Assembly (NCBI GenBank): GCA_016748015.1
Contig: JAAOMT010000109.1
Coordinates: 359,461 to 423,460, forward strand
Length of the DNA stretch: 64,000 nt
Origin: Geosiphon pyriformis
Lineage: Eukaryota > Glomeromycota > Glomeromycetes > Archaeosporales > Geosiphonaceae
Reading direction: 5' to 3'
Position 1 is the first letter of the stretch, and the number at the start of each line of letters is the position of its first letter. This document shows positions 46,206 through 56,231 of this stretch, in pieces. Position numbers and translations under genes: made by a program. Under the pieces are notes generated by a model. The model did no database searches. It was not told the origin of the DNA and saw nothing but the letters and a program-made list of their open reading frames with translations.

Positions 46206-46558
46206 ATAAAAATTACTGACAACATTCACTTAGTCATACAACAACTGTTTTAACTAATTCAACATCAACAATTAAACATAGAAATTACAATCAATCAACA
46301 AACTATTCAATACAAAGATAGAAAAAAAAAGCCAAAACATTAATACAAAATATTAAAAAATCAAAAAACATAGTAGATAATATATTAACAAAAGTAAGAT
46401 TATCAGTAGAAACCCCCAAAACAGCAATATTATATAAGAAATTAACCAAAAAAAACTGAAAATTGTAGATACAACAATTTTCAAGAAACTTTTACTATTA
46501 TTATTTAGGACAAAAACTCAATATTTAATATTTATATACTAACAACACAAAACAATTG
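46206..46558 (+). pseudogene. Element B ORF3, part 1
   Basis: KIKITDNIHLVIQQLFxLIQH aligns with KMEITDNIHSLAQQIFQLI of C; the Met is Ile (ATA). After a frameshift near 46,370: NIVDNILTKVRLSVETPKTA and FSRNFYYYYLGQKLNI. Ends in the LINE 2 target site. Confidence 0.72.
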
Positions 46559-47965
46559 GTAGTGTAGCTTCTTCTTCTGGTTGTTTTCCTCATGAGTGTG
46601 GTTGTGGCTCTTCTGACATCCGTCAGTCTCTTGGTTTTGGTGTTATTTGTAATGATCTGTTGAATGTTGGTGCTGCCTGCCTCTCTGTTTACACAGATGA
46701 ATCTCTGAGTAACTTGGGCACTGTTGACATGTTGGCTGGTGCTGCAGTTTTCTTTGAGAACATTGATTTGGGTCTGGATGTAAGAGTTTCTGGTTTGGTT
46801 TCTTCTACTTTGACAGAGTTGCAGGCCATTGCTTTAGCTCTTGAGTGTGTTCCTTCTTTTTGTTCAGTTGACTTGTTCTCAGACAGCCAGATGGTTATAG
46901 ATGCTTGCAAGTCAGAGTCATTATTAGTTGGCCCTGATTTCAGAAATCATTGTTGGATTGAGTATTGTCACATTACCAATGTTATTTGTCACAAAAATTT
47001 GGATGTTAATTGGATTAAAGTTAAGGGCCATTCAGGTGTTTCAAGCAACAAGTGTGCTGATGTGCTGGCTAAGGATGCTGCCCTTTCTGCCTAATATCTG
47101 CCCCACTTGGTCAGTAAGAGGTTTTTGAAGACTGGTGTTGATATGGTTTCTGGTAATTCGAGGCATTTTGTTTGTGACATATTCAGGTCAATCTATCGCG
47201 TACATTGGGAGATTGGTTCTGGTTTCCAGGTTGTTCCAGGTAGTTTGCGTGCTAATATTGACTGGTTGAAGTTTTCTCTGGTGTGGCACCCAAATTCTCA
47301 CATGGCGACTGGTTTTACTAGTGTTCAGATAACTGGCTTTTGTACATATTTCATGAAAGCCTTTCATCATCGTCTTTCTATAGCTGTACAAAAGCATCTG
47401 TATGATAAAGGTTATTCCAATGTAGTTTGTTTGTTTTGTGGTGAGGTTGAAGTCTCAGACCATGTCTTTTCTTGCTCTTCTGATACTGATATTTGCACTG
47501 GTTTGTTGAACACTTATGCAGCTGCCTGGGAGGTGTGTTCTGGTTTGTTTTGTTCTTCTTTGTGCATATTGCAGTTGTTGTCAACTTGCATTTTAGATGT
47601 GACTGTCAGTATGGCCCTATGTAAGAGTTTTGTTTTTGGTGATTGGTACCATGAGTCAGTTTCAGTTTACAAAGGTCCTAAGGTGGCAGTGGTTAATGTT
47701 GTAAATTTTGTACGTGAGTTTTGTTTTGCATTTCGTGATAATATCTGGCTGGTCCATGCAAAACACTGGACCATTATGAAGAAGAATAAGCTGATTCTAC
47801 GTGATGGTTTTTGTCACTGTTTCTGGTTTTTCTATGCGGCTTTCGGCTGGAGTAATTAGGTTGTTGGGTGTTGCTAATGTACTTGGCATTAGTTTTGGGT
47901 ATTGTAGGTGTTGTTTGTTTTATGCTGATGTTGATGACATAGCTTCTGTTTATATAAGTGCATAG
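46559..47965 (+). pseudogene. LINE 2 ORF2 fragment: RNase H and Cys/His tail
   Basis: Open from the 5' junction with no real start. RNase H: LSVYTDESL (Asp), LTELQAIALALE (Glu), DLFSDSQMVIDAC (Asp), WIKVKGHSGVSSNKCADVLAK (His, Asp): all catalytic residues present. One stop at 47,092 (TAA). The tail reads SLVWHPNSHMATGFTS, TYFMKAFHHRLSIAV and CLFCGEVEVSDHVFSC (CX2CX7HX3C). A one-base frameshift in a T run at about 47,806-47,813 leads into LSAGVIRLLGVANVLGISFG and YISA-stop near 47,965. Confidence 0.88.
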
Positions 47966-48099
47966 TGTTGTTCTGACTAGTCTAAGTGTCTGGTCACATG
48001 TAGCAAAGACATGATTCATGTCTAGTTTAAATCATTTGAATGATGTATAGTTCTAGGTAACATTTGGACTTCATTCGCTAAACTTTAATAAAAAAAAAA
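46559..48099 (+). mobile_element. LINE 2: 5'-truncated insertion with target duplication
   Basis: Only the RNase H and C-terminal part of a LINE ORF2, 3' UTR and a short A-rich tail (TAATAAAAAAAAA). It is flanked by direct repeats CAAAACAATTG at 46,548-46,558 and 48,100-48,110; element C has the unsplit target as CAAAACGATTA at 28,088. 5' truncation plus tail plus duplication is the classic product of target-primed reverse transcription. It is much richer in G/C and CpG than the surrounding B sequence, so it is one of the youngest insertions. Confidence 0.93.
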
Positions 48100-48110
48100 C
48101 AAAACAATTG

Positions 48111-48401
48111 TTTAACATAACAATATTATACCAACTTAAACAATTTATGAGAAAAAACAACCTATTTATATAGATACAAGTTATATATTAATTACAAGCA
48201 AAATTTTAAGACTAACCAAAAATATTATTTTATCCAACAATTAACATAGTAATTATTAATCAATTGGAAAAAATTATTAATGTCCAATTCGAAAAATTAC
48301 AAATCAAAATTTCCCAAGTAATTCTCAAAAAAAAAGTTAAAGATTTAATTCAAGAAAAAAAGTTAGAAAATTTAGGAAATTTTAACCAAGTTCAATATTA
48401 A
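48111..48401 (+). pseudogene. Element B ORF3, part 2
   Basis: FNITILYQLKQFMRKNNLFI matches FNTTILQQLEQFVGKNNLTI of C. It ends INVQFEKLQIKISQVIL, KKKVKDLIQEKKLENL, then VQY-stop at 48,399-48,401. Charged heptads are kept. Confidence 0.75.
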
Positions 48402-48415
48402 AAAGAAAAAAATAA

Positions 48416-49330
48416 TATTATTTATAGAAATTTAGAAATTTTTAATAAAGATATAAATTAGTTAATTAGAGATAGACATAGTAAAAAAAAATTTTAGAAT
48501 TTTTTTTAAGAAATTGCAGAATTTTAGAAATTTTAAAATTCCTCTTAAGAAATTATAAGATTTTAGGAATTTTAGAATTTCTCTTAAGGAATTACAAGAT
48601 TCCAAGAATTCTAGGATTTCTGGCTAGAAAAATTAAAGAAATTCAAAAAATTTTATATAATATTAATTATGTATATATAGTAAAAGTATTAAAAACAAAA
48701 AAAATAGAATTTAGTACAAAGTTAATACCAATAATCAATTAAATTATCCAATATTTCTCCTTTTAAAAAGTAGTTTTCTACAACTTAAATGGAATCAAAT
48801 TACATATTAATAAAAAATCAATTATTTTCTGAATTAATATTAGCATTGTTTGATTAAGAAATAGTAATTACTTCTACTCTATTAATATTCTATGTTAATA
48901 AAATTCAATACTTAACTATATTGAACCAATAACTTTTGATTATGGCTATTAACAAAATATTAATTTTTTATTTTTTTTTCTTATTTTTCTTTTATTTTTT
49001 TTTATTTTGTTTTGTCTTTTTGTTGTTTACTAATTAATTAAAAAATTAGCATACAAAATTATTAATGTCAAGAAAAACTAATAAAAAATCTATGAAATAA
49101 GAGCAGAAACTCAGAAATTAAAAATAGCTTACTAGAAAAAACTAGTCATCAAGCTGAAAAAAAATTCATAAAATAAGCTTTTAGGAAGATATTAAAACAA
49201 CTAATAAATTTCTGTCTATTATATAAAAAACTCAATTAAAATTTTCAAAATTACTAATATCATCAAGTTATTTAGCACCAAGTTATGAATTTGTTATTTG
49301 TTTTAACATTCTAAATAATCACTTGTAATA
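48416..49330 (+). repeat. Element B 3' LTR
   Basis: 915 bases, partner of 12,751-13,647. Starts TATTATTTATAG (decayed TGTTACTCATAG) and ends TTGTAATA. U3 repeats 48,440-48,640; TATGTATATATAG at 48,668-48,680. Beyond it, element F's Cys-rich domain follows. Confidence 0.88.
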
Positions 49331-49970
49331 TTAATTTGGATATATCAAATAAAATAGAAAATAGAACAATATTTTTTGTTCTACATGTAAAAAAATAATA
49401 CCAAAAAAATACAACTGAATTAAAGTTGTAATAAAAGAAAGAGTCTGTAATAAAACTTGTTAATATGTACTTTCAATTACAGAAAAATTAAAAAAAGAAA
49501 TCTTTTTAATACAACATATAACAGTATTCTTAATAAACTCTACTATTTCTTACATAATACTAAAATAATTTACAAACTAGTCATAATTTTAATTAATAAA
49601 AAAACCCAAAAAGAAGTATGCCAAATGAAAAAAGCAAAATACATTAAATATATAATAGAATTAGCTAGATTTAATTATGAAAATAAAATAAAAACCTATC
49701 ATTAAATCACAAGTTATGTCTACTTAACTAAAAAGACTCAAATTTAACAATTAAAGCAAATAAACATTCAACTATATAAAGAATGTACTATGTTCTGTGA
49801 TAACTAATAGTGTCTAAAATACTATACAATTAATATTTTTTTGTTCAGCAAAAATAATAAATACAAAATTGAATTTGAAAAACCTAAACCAAAAGAAAAA
49901 TTGTAATAATTCTGATCTATCTTACTGAAAATCAGTTTGCCATACAACTTCAATATTTTAACAACAATAA
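49331..49970 (+). pseudogene. Element F Cys-rich domain
   Basis: Right after B: NRKxNNIFCSTCKKIIPKKY and RVCNKTCxYVLSITEKLKKE, matching copy A (HRKWDKKPCLACGKLLPKGC, KTCDTTCQYTIL). A further CTMFCDN...CLKYY segment (near 49,790-49,825) may be the third cluster. The stretch between Gag and this point in copy A (about 1.1 kb, including protease) is absent from F. Confidence 0.65.
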
Positions 49971-49989
49971 ACAAAGAATAAAATCTGAA

Positions 49990-50265
49990 AAAGCCCACAA
50001 AATAGATACTGAATATAATCTACAATACCCAAAAAAAAATACTTTGGTTCTTTAACCAAAATCTCTGACAAAGATTACCTAAAAATTGCTCTCAAAATTT
50101 TACCAAAAGCAATAGTTTAAATTGCTTAACCAATCTACTTATTCTTAATTAACATTTTAGATTTACAATTAGTCAACAACAAAAAACAATTAAGAAAAAG
50201 TGAAAAAAAAATCCAAAATTTTGGTTTAACTTAATAATTCACAGTTCTAGTAAACATAATTTTTA
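49990..50265 (+). pseudogene. Element F dUTPase remnant
   Basis: AHKIDTEYNLQYPKKNTLVL aligns with AHNTDAGFDLRYSGKKAIKL (motif 1) of C, followed by LKIALKILPKAIV. It then jumps to LQLVNNKKQLRKSEKKIQNFGLT, the motif 5 region (LVSVGNKEELG...RFGSTDR). Motifs 2, 3 and 4, with the catalytic Asp and Tyr, are missing. Either an internal deletion or a family that lost the enzyme. Confidence 0.6.
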
Positions 50266-50649
50266 ATGCATAAAAAACAAATTTTACCAGATTTTTTGAC
50301 TTTTTCAACCAATTACTATTTTATTTTTTGAAAAATATTATGAAATTTACACTTGCCCAAAGCCTACTACTACCCAACAAATCTTTAAGGCAAATTAACA
50401 AATTTGTTTAAAACATGAAATCTTAATTTCAAACGTTTATATTTCAAAAAAAATGAAGAAATTTTAGTTATTTTCTATAATCCAAATATTCATCTTATTA
50501 TTTTATTAAATAAAATAGAAATTAGAATCATACATAGTAACATTTCCCAAGATAAAACTTTTTAGATTGTCTCTAATTTCATCGAAATTGTAAAATATAC
50601 CTTACTTTCAAACCCAAATATTATTTCTATTATTAAAAACTATTATATT

Positions 50650-51570
50650 TTAGAAGAAAAACTCTCTTAAATTAACATCAATTCCTTAGAATCACAACAA
50701 CAAAGACAATTAAAACAGTTGATTACAAAATATGCCAATATATTTGCCAAAAATAATAATAATTTTGTAAAAACTAATATATACAGCATCAAATTCATAC
50801 AGAAAATGCTCTATTAAAATGTTAACAAGCCTACCAAATTTCATCTGCTAGCCACCAATTTAGCAAAGAAAAAATTCAAAAAATGCTTAATAATAGTCTT
50901 ATTCAATTATTAAGAAGCTTTTGGGCTTTACTAGTAATTCTTATAAAAAAAAATAACAAAATCAAATTTGTGTAGACTATTGATAATTGAATAGTATTAT
51001 AATTAAAAATGCCTATTTATTATTAAAAATTAATAACATACTAGATGCTTTGAAAAAAATCAAGTTTTTTTCAACTTTAAATTTGAAAAACAGATACTAA
51101 CAAGTTAAAATAGACCCCAAAAACCATTCCAAAACAGCATTTACTACTTAAAAAAAAATTATGAGTTTAACATAATGCTTTTTAAACTTGTAATATACCA
51201 GCAATATTCCAAAGACTTATAAATATTATTTATGAAAGATTTTTATAGCAATCAATAATTATTTACTTAGATAACACTAATATATACTTTCCAAATTTTA
51301 AAGTCTATTTGATTTATCTATAAAAAGTTTTTCAATAATTACAAAAAACAGAATTAAAATTGAACATTAAAAAGTATTATTTTGGAAAAACAAGTTTAAT
51401 TTTCTAGAACATATTATCAGCAAAAATAGAATTTAATTTAATTCAGAAACAATTAGTGTTATTAAAAATTTTCAAATTACCCAAAATATTACAGAACTAA
51501 AAGAATTTGTAGAATTAGTTTTCTATTATTAAAAATTTATCAAAGAATTTTTTGAAATTGCTAAACCACT
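50650..51570 (+). pseudogene. Element F reverse transcriptase
   Basis: QQRQLKQLITKYANIFAKNN, QKMLNNSLIQLLRSFWALLV, FFSTLNLKN (motif A Asp now Asn), YLDNTNIYF (51,264-51,275), then EFVELVFYY. Heavy decay, but order and spacing follow C. Confidence 0.75.
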
Positions 51571-51579
51571 TAACTACCT

Positions 51580-52030
51580 AATTAATAAAAATGTGAAATA
51601 TTAATAAACACAAGCTCAACAATAAGCATTCAACACTTTCAAAAAGAAACTTACTACAGTTTTAATTCTTATACATAGCTTTTGGTATTATCCTATCACA
51701 ATTAGATAACAATAGCAATAAGCAAGTAATTACCTATGTTAATAGAACTCTTAAACCAACTGAACTAAAATATAAGTCTATTAAATTGAAAACAGCAGCT
51801 GTTATTTGAATTCTAAAATACTTTTAACAATATTTCCAAAATAAATCCTAATTCAATATTATTATAGATAATATTGGTCTTAAATAGCTTAACAAAAAAA
51901 ACTCTAAACTTAGTGCTAAATAATCTTAATAATTTGATTTCTAAGCAGACTACAAATATATTGTCTACTACAAACTAGACAATTTACATATAAATATAGA
52001 TAATCTTTCTAAAATAAAACAAAATTAGAA
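51580..52030 (+). pseudogene. Element F RNase H
   Basis: YPITIRxQQxQ, VITYVNRTLKPTELKYKSIKL and IDNIGLKxLNKKNSK are recognisable against C. The first Asp motif is not clear. Confidence 0.6.
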
Positions 52031-52249
52031 TTAATACCAACAAACATCAACTCAACAATAGTCAAAAAATAAAAATAAATCCCAAAAATTACAACAATAT
52101 TTAAAACTATCTGGAAACTTTCAAAATACTAAAAAATTGGTCTTTAGCTAAAAAATACTAATTACAATACCAATTCAAACAATATTTCTTGCACTATAAT
52201 AAAATTTATTATTAAAATTGCTAAAATCTAACATATTAATTCAGATTAG

Positions 52250-53640
52250 TTCAACAAAATAAAAAAAACAATCTTATACAACATGTAAACAAATTCTTTA
52301 TCAAAACATTTAAAAAGAGACAACACAAGACAAAAAACATTAGAACATTATTTTTGGCTTTATATGTACTAAAACATTTAATAGTATATACAGAAAGTAT
52401 TTAAAAGTTTTTAAACAAGATTTTATTTAACAATAATATTTATTTTTTTATAAAATAAATAACATATTTATAATTTTATAGTAATTTTCTAAATTTTTCT
52501 ATTAAGTATTACTAAATATTTAATTCAGCAATATTTTTGGTAAGTAAATAAACATAAACATTCTGAACAAGATTTTGAATTAATTAAATCAGTTTTTTTA
52601 AATCATTTTATTGTATTCAAAACTGTTATCAAGTTGCAATTAACTATATTAGCAATATCATGATATTTTTTGTTATATTATTGTAATAAACATATAGTAT
52701 TATGTTAAGCAATTATTAATTCTTTTTTTGCTTCTATTTTATTTTAATAAAAACGACAAAAAAATCTTATATACACATTATATTTCATTTTTATTAAATA
52801 GCTAAAATTATTTAAAAAGTTAATACTGAATTAATAATAGAATTTATTTATTTAAACTTAATATATTAATATAAAAATCTAAAAAACTATTATTAAATTA
52901 AAAAATCCATTTTTTAAACAAAATAATAGCAAAATTAAGCCAAAAATTAAACTAAAAAAATTGTTATTATTATTATATTATTTATAAACAAATAACTTAA
53001 TTAAAAGATTTAATAAAATATTATATAAAGTATTAGTTAAGATTAGTTAAAAAAATCAAAAAAAATAAGATTTGTTCATATTATTAGTATTATTTGCTTA
53101 TTAAACAATAATATAAGATACTATTTAAATAATATTATTTGAATTAATATATAATAAAACAGCAATATTATTAATAAAAAAAATAACAACATATTTAATA
53201 AAACCAATAACAGAAGACTTATTTCAAAAAACACTGTTAAAACAGATATATAACTTAATAAAAATCTTGAAAAATAAAAAAAAACAATTAATTTTATTAA
53301 AAAATTATAAAAAAACAAAAAAAAACATAATAGTAAATTGTAAAATAAATCAGTTAAATTTAAAATTAAAAACAAAAAAACAATAAAGTAAAAAATTTAA
53401 TCTAAAATAGAATAAGCCATTTAATATTGAAAATAGATTATACAAATTATAACTAAAAAACAAAATTTTAATTAAAACAGTATATAGTAATTAATTAAAA
53501 TTATATTATATTAAAATATTAATAATACTTAATATATCATAATTAAAAACACAAAAAATATTGATTAAATTAGATAAAATTTCATAAGATTTAGAATTAA
53601 TTATTATTATTAAAACTAATATGTTATAAAGTTAAAAATT
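52250..53640 (+). pseudogene. Element F integrase
   Basis: ILYNMxTNSLSKHLKRDNT (zinc region, decayed), AKIIxKVNTELIIEFIYLNLI near 52,800-52,860, NNLIKRFNKILYK (Glu to Lys at 52,997-53,008), then text parallel to C to about 53,630. Bases 52,430-52,790 have no counterpart in C integrase. Confidence 0.65.
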
Positions 53641-53669
53641 TCTTATAAATACAACTAAAATATGTTAAA

Positions 53670-54324
53670 AATAAATAATAAAAATAGAAATTACAAATAA
53701 TATTTACTTAATAGCTTAATAACTATTTCAATTATTAAAAACCAAAGATTTAAACATAAAAATAATAGTTAATAGTTAAAAAATTTGTTATAAAAACACT
53801 TAAAAAGCAAAAACAAATAATAAAACTTTATATAAAAAATATCAAAAACAAGTAAATAATTATATAAAAATTATTAAAAAAGAAAAAAAATTTTCAGAAA
53901 CTTAGTAACAATTGTTTAACCAAAAAAACTAATAAAATAAGATTAAAAAAGTTAAAAAAACAGTTTTAAATAATATATTGCTATTATTATTTGGAAAAAT
54001 AATTAAATATTTCGACTTTGTATATAAACAAATTCAAAAAAATGGTTGACAAAAAAACAATACAACAAGTAGAATATTTTATTAAAAAAAACAACTTAAT
54101 AATCCATTTAAAAATAATATATTAATTATATATAATTTTTTATAAATACAATAGAATACTATTATATTTAATTATAGAAAATTTAACAACAATCAGTTTA
54201 AAAAAATAACCAATTTACAATTTGAAAAACTAAAAACTAAATTTTTTAAAGCCATAATAAAAAAAAAGTACTTAAACTTATTTAAGAAAAAAACATATAA
54301 AATTTTACTAAAGCTTAATATTAA
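53670..54324 (+). pseudogene. Element F ORF3
   Basis: KIEITNNIYLIAxxLFQLLK aligns with KMEITDNIHSLAQQIFQLI of C; Met is Ile (ATA). FLNNILLLLFGKIIKYFDFV-like and KMVDKKTIQQVEYFI segments follow. Ends KAxY-stop (54,313-54,324) next to the purine tract and LTR, exactly as in B, C and E. Confidence 0.65.
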
Positions 54325-54331
54325 AAAAAAT

Positions 54332-54548
54332 TATTATTTATATAAATAGTCAATTGTAAAATAAAAAATTATTAAAAGTTATAATATTAGAAATTTTAAT
54401 AATAATTTAAAAAAATTGTAAAAATTTCAAAAATTTTATATTATAAAAATTTATATATATATAATAAAATTTATAAAGCTAAAAATAACATCTAAAAAAC
54501 AAACAAGCTTACTTAAAGACTAGTCTAATTTTTTATAATTACTTTTAT
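54332..54548 (+). repeat. Element F 3' LTR, left part
   Basis: Starts TATTATTTATA (cf. TGTTACTCATAG). A TATATATATA box at 54,451-54,464 takes the place of TATGTATATATAG. Cut by LINE 3. Confidence 0.65.
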
Positions 54549-54570
54549 TTTTTATTTTTTAATTTTTTTA

Positions 54571-54683
54571 ACAAGTGAGGTCCAAACACAGCTTAGTACT
54601 ATACATCAAAGAAATAATCTAAACTAAGTACAAATCATGCATTTTCTATATGTGACCAGCCATTCGGACTGATCAGAACAATA
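54571..54683 (-). other. LINE 3 3' untranslated region
   Basis: Shares GCTGGTCACAT, CATGATT, TAGTTTA and GATGTATAGT blocks, in order, with the LINE 2 3' UTR (47,966-48,090). Probably the RNA region recognised by the LINE RT. Confidence 0.65.
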
Positions 54684-56230
54684 CTATGCAGCTATATAAA
54701 CTGAGACTAAACTACTAAGACCTAAAAAAAATGAACAAGACTTGCAAGAACCAAAACATATACCAAAAACATCAACTACACCAAGCAGTTTCACCATACC
54801 AATGGGAAATCCTAAAGACAAACCAGAAACCAAGATAATAACTAAACCATCAAGAAGAATCAAACTATGCTTTTCCATATAGACATGGTGTTTAGCATGA
54901 ACCAGCCAAACATCATCTCTAAAGGCTAAACTAAAAGAGCACACAAACTTAACAATTTCTAGACCAGCCAATTTGAAATCACAGAAAACAGATATGGCCT
55001 CCCAGAACCAACTATCAAAAACAAAACCCTTGAAAAGAGCCATATACACAGAGAAATTAGAAGTGCAAAATGACAACAGTTACAACATACACAAAGAAAC
55101 ATGATCGGAACCAGAAAGTATTCTCTAGGAATCCACATGGGAGTCCAACAACTGACAGTAGGCAAACTTGTTAACTTTACAAGAGAATGCATAATCTAAC
55201 ACCTCCACTTGACTGCAATATAAACACAATACACTGGGATAAAGTCTATTATAAAGGTGCTTCCAAACAGCAACAGACAGGTGGTAATGCAAAGTCTTTA
55301 TGAAGTAAGTGTGTGCATAGGCTGAGGGTCTGCTAGTAAAACCAGTAACCATATGCAAATCAGGATGCCATACCAATGAAGAGCAGACCCAATTAATCTC
55401 AGAAAGTAGACAGGTCTCCAAAAACTTGCAACCAGAACCAACCTCCCAACGTGTATGACAAACAAAATAAAAAATATCACAAACAAAGTATCTAAAATTG
55501 CCAGAAACTATATTACTATCAGCCACAATAAAATGTTTATCCACATGTAGAGGAAGACACCAACCCAAAAGAGAAGCAGTACCAGCAATCATGTCAGCAC
55601 ACTTATTCCCCAAAACACCAGAGTGACCTTTTACCTTGTGCCAACTGATCCTCAAGTTCTTACTATGAATAATATTAAAAATATGTCGACGTTCAATCCA
55701 ATACTGATTACAAAAGTCAGAAATCACCAAACCCAATTCCGACTTGCAAGCATCCAAAGCAGATTGATTGTCCAAGAACAAGTGAACAGAACTAGACAAG
55801 AGAACACACTCCAGAGCCAGTACAATAGCCTGCAATTTTGCTAGTGTAAAAGACATCAAATCTATAACACCAACACCCAAACTCACACCAATGTCTTTGA
55901 AAAATGCAGTAGCACCAGCACTACAGTTGACTATGCCAAAGTTTTTTAAGGATCTGTCAATGTACACAGATAACATGCTAGCATTAACTTGGGAGAGATG
56001 GTTGCAAATAGACACACAATCACTGAATTCAAGAATGTTTAAAAAACCAGTATCACACAAAGCTATGGGGCAAATTGGAGAGGCAAATATACTGTTGAAA
56101 AATACAGTAGACAACTTAAACCAATCAGGAACAGGGCCATGGAAGTCCAAACTTTTCCATCACTTAAAGATATATTAATCAAAAACAACACCATGACGAT
56201 CTTGAAGTTGCTCTACATATGCAATACTAT
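54684..56230 (-). pseudogene. LINE 3 ORF2, RNase H and Cys/His tail
   Basis: The 341-codon open frame 55,125-56,150. RNase H: LSVYIDRSL (Asp kept), TLAKLQAIVLALE (the Glu of ELQAI is Lys), HLFLDNQSALDAC (Asp kept), WHKVKGHSGVLGNKCADMIAG (His, Asp kept). The tail reads SLVWHPDLHMVTGFTSRPSA, TYFIKTLHYHLSVAVWKHLY and CLYCSQVEVLDYAFSC, where the His of the C-C-H-C set is Tyr. After a stop at 55,125 the frame 54,684-55,076 gives the C-terminus, ending VSVYIAA. Confidence 0.88.
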
Positions 56231-56231
56231 A

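Larger units (their letters stand above)
12751..49330 (+). mobile_element. Ty3-like element B (dUTPase-bearing), interrupted
   Basis: A full-length element bounded by similar LTRs (12,751-13,647 and 48,416-49,330). Coding parts lie at 13,690-19,350, 29,286-29,588, 45,201-46,558 and 48,111-48,401. It is cut by element C in RNase H, element E in integrase and LINE 2 in ORF3. Rejoining across each break restores collinearity with C. Every frame is heavily stopped, more than in C, consistent with B being older than its passengers. Confidence 0.85.

Noticed and set aside
53121-53375. Minus-strand Leu/Phe-rich frame resembling a membrane protein
   Set aside because: Antisense of Lys/Asn-rich element F integrase; hydrophobicity is a by-product of A-rich coding on the other strand.
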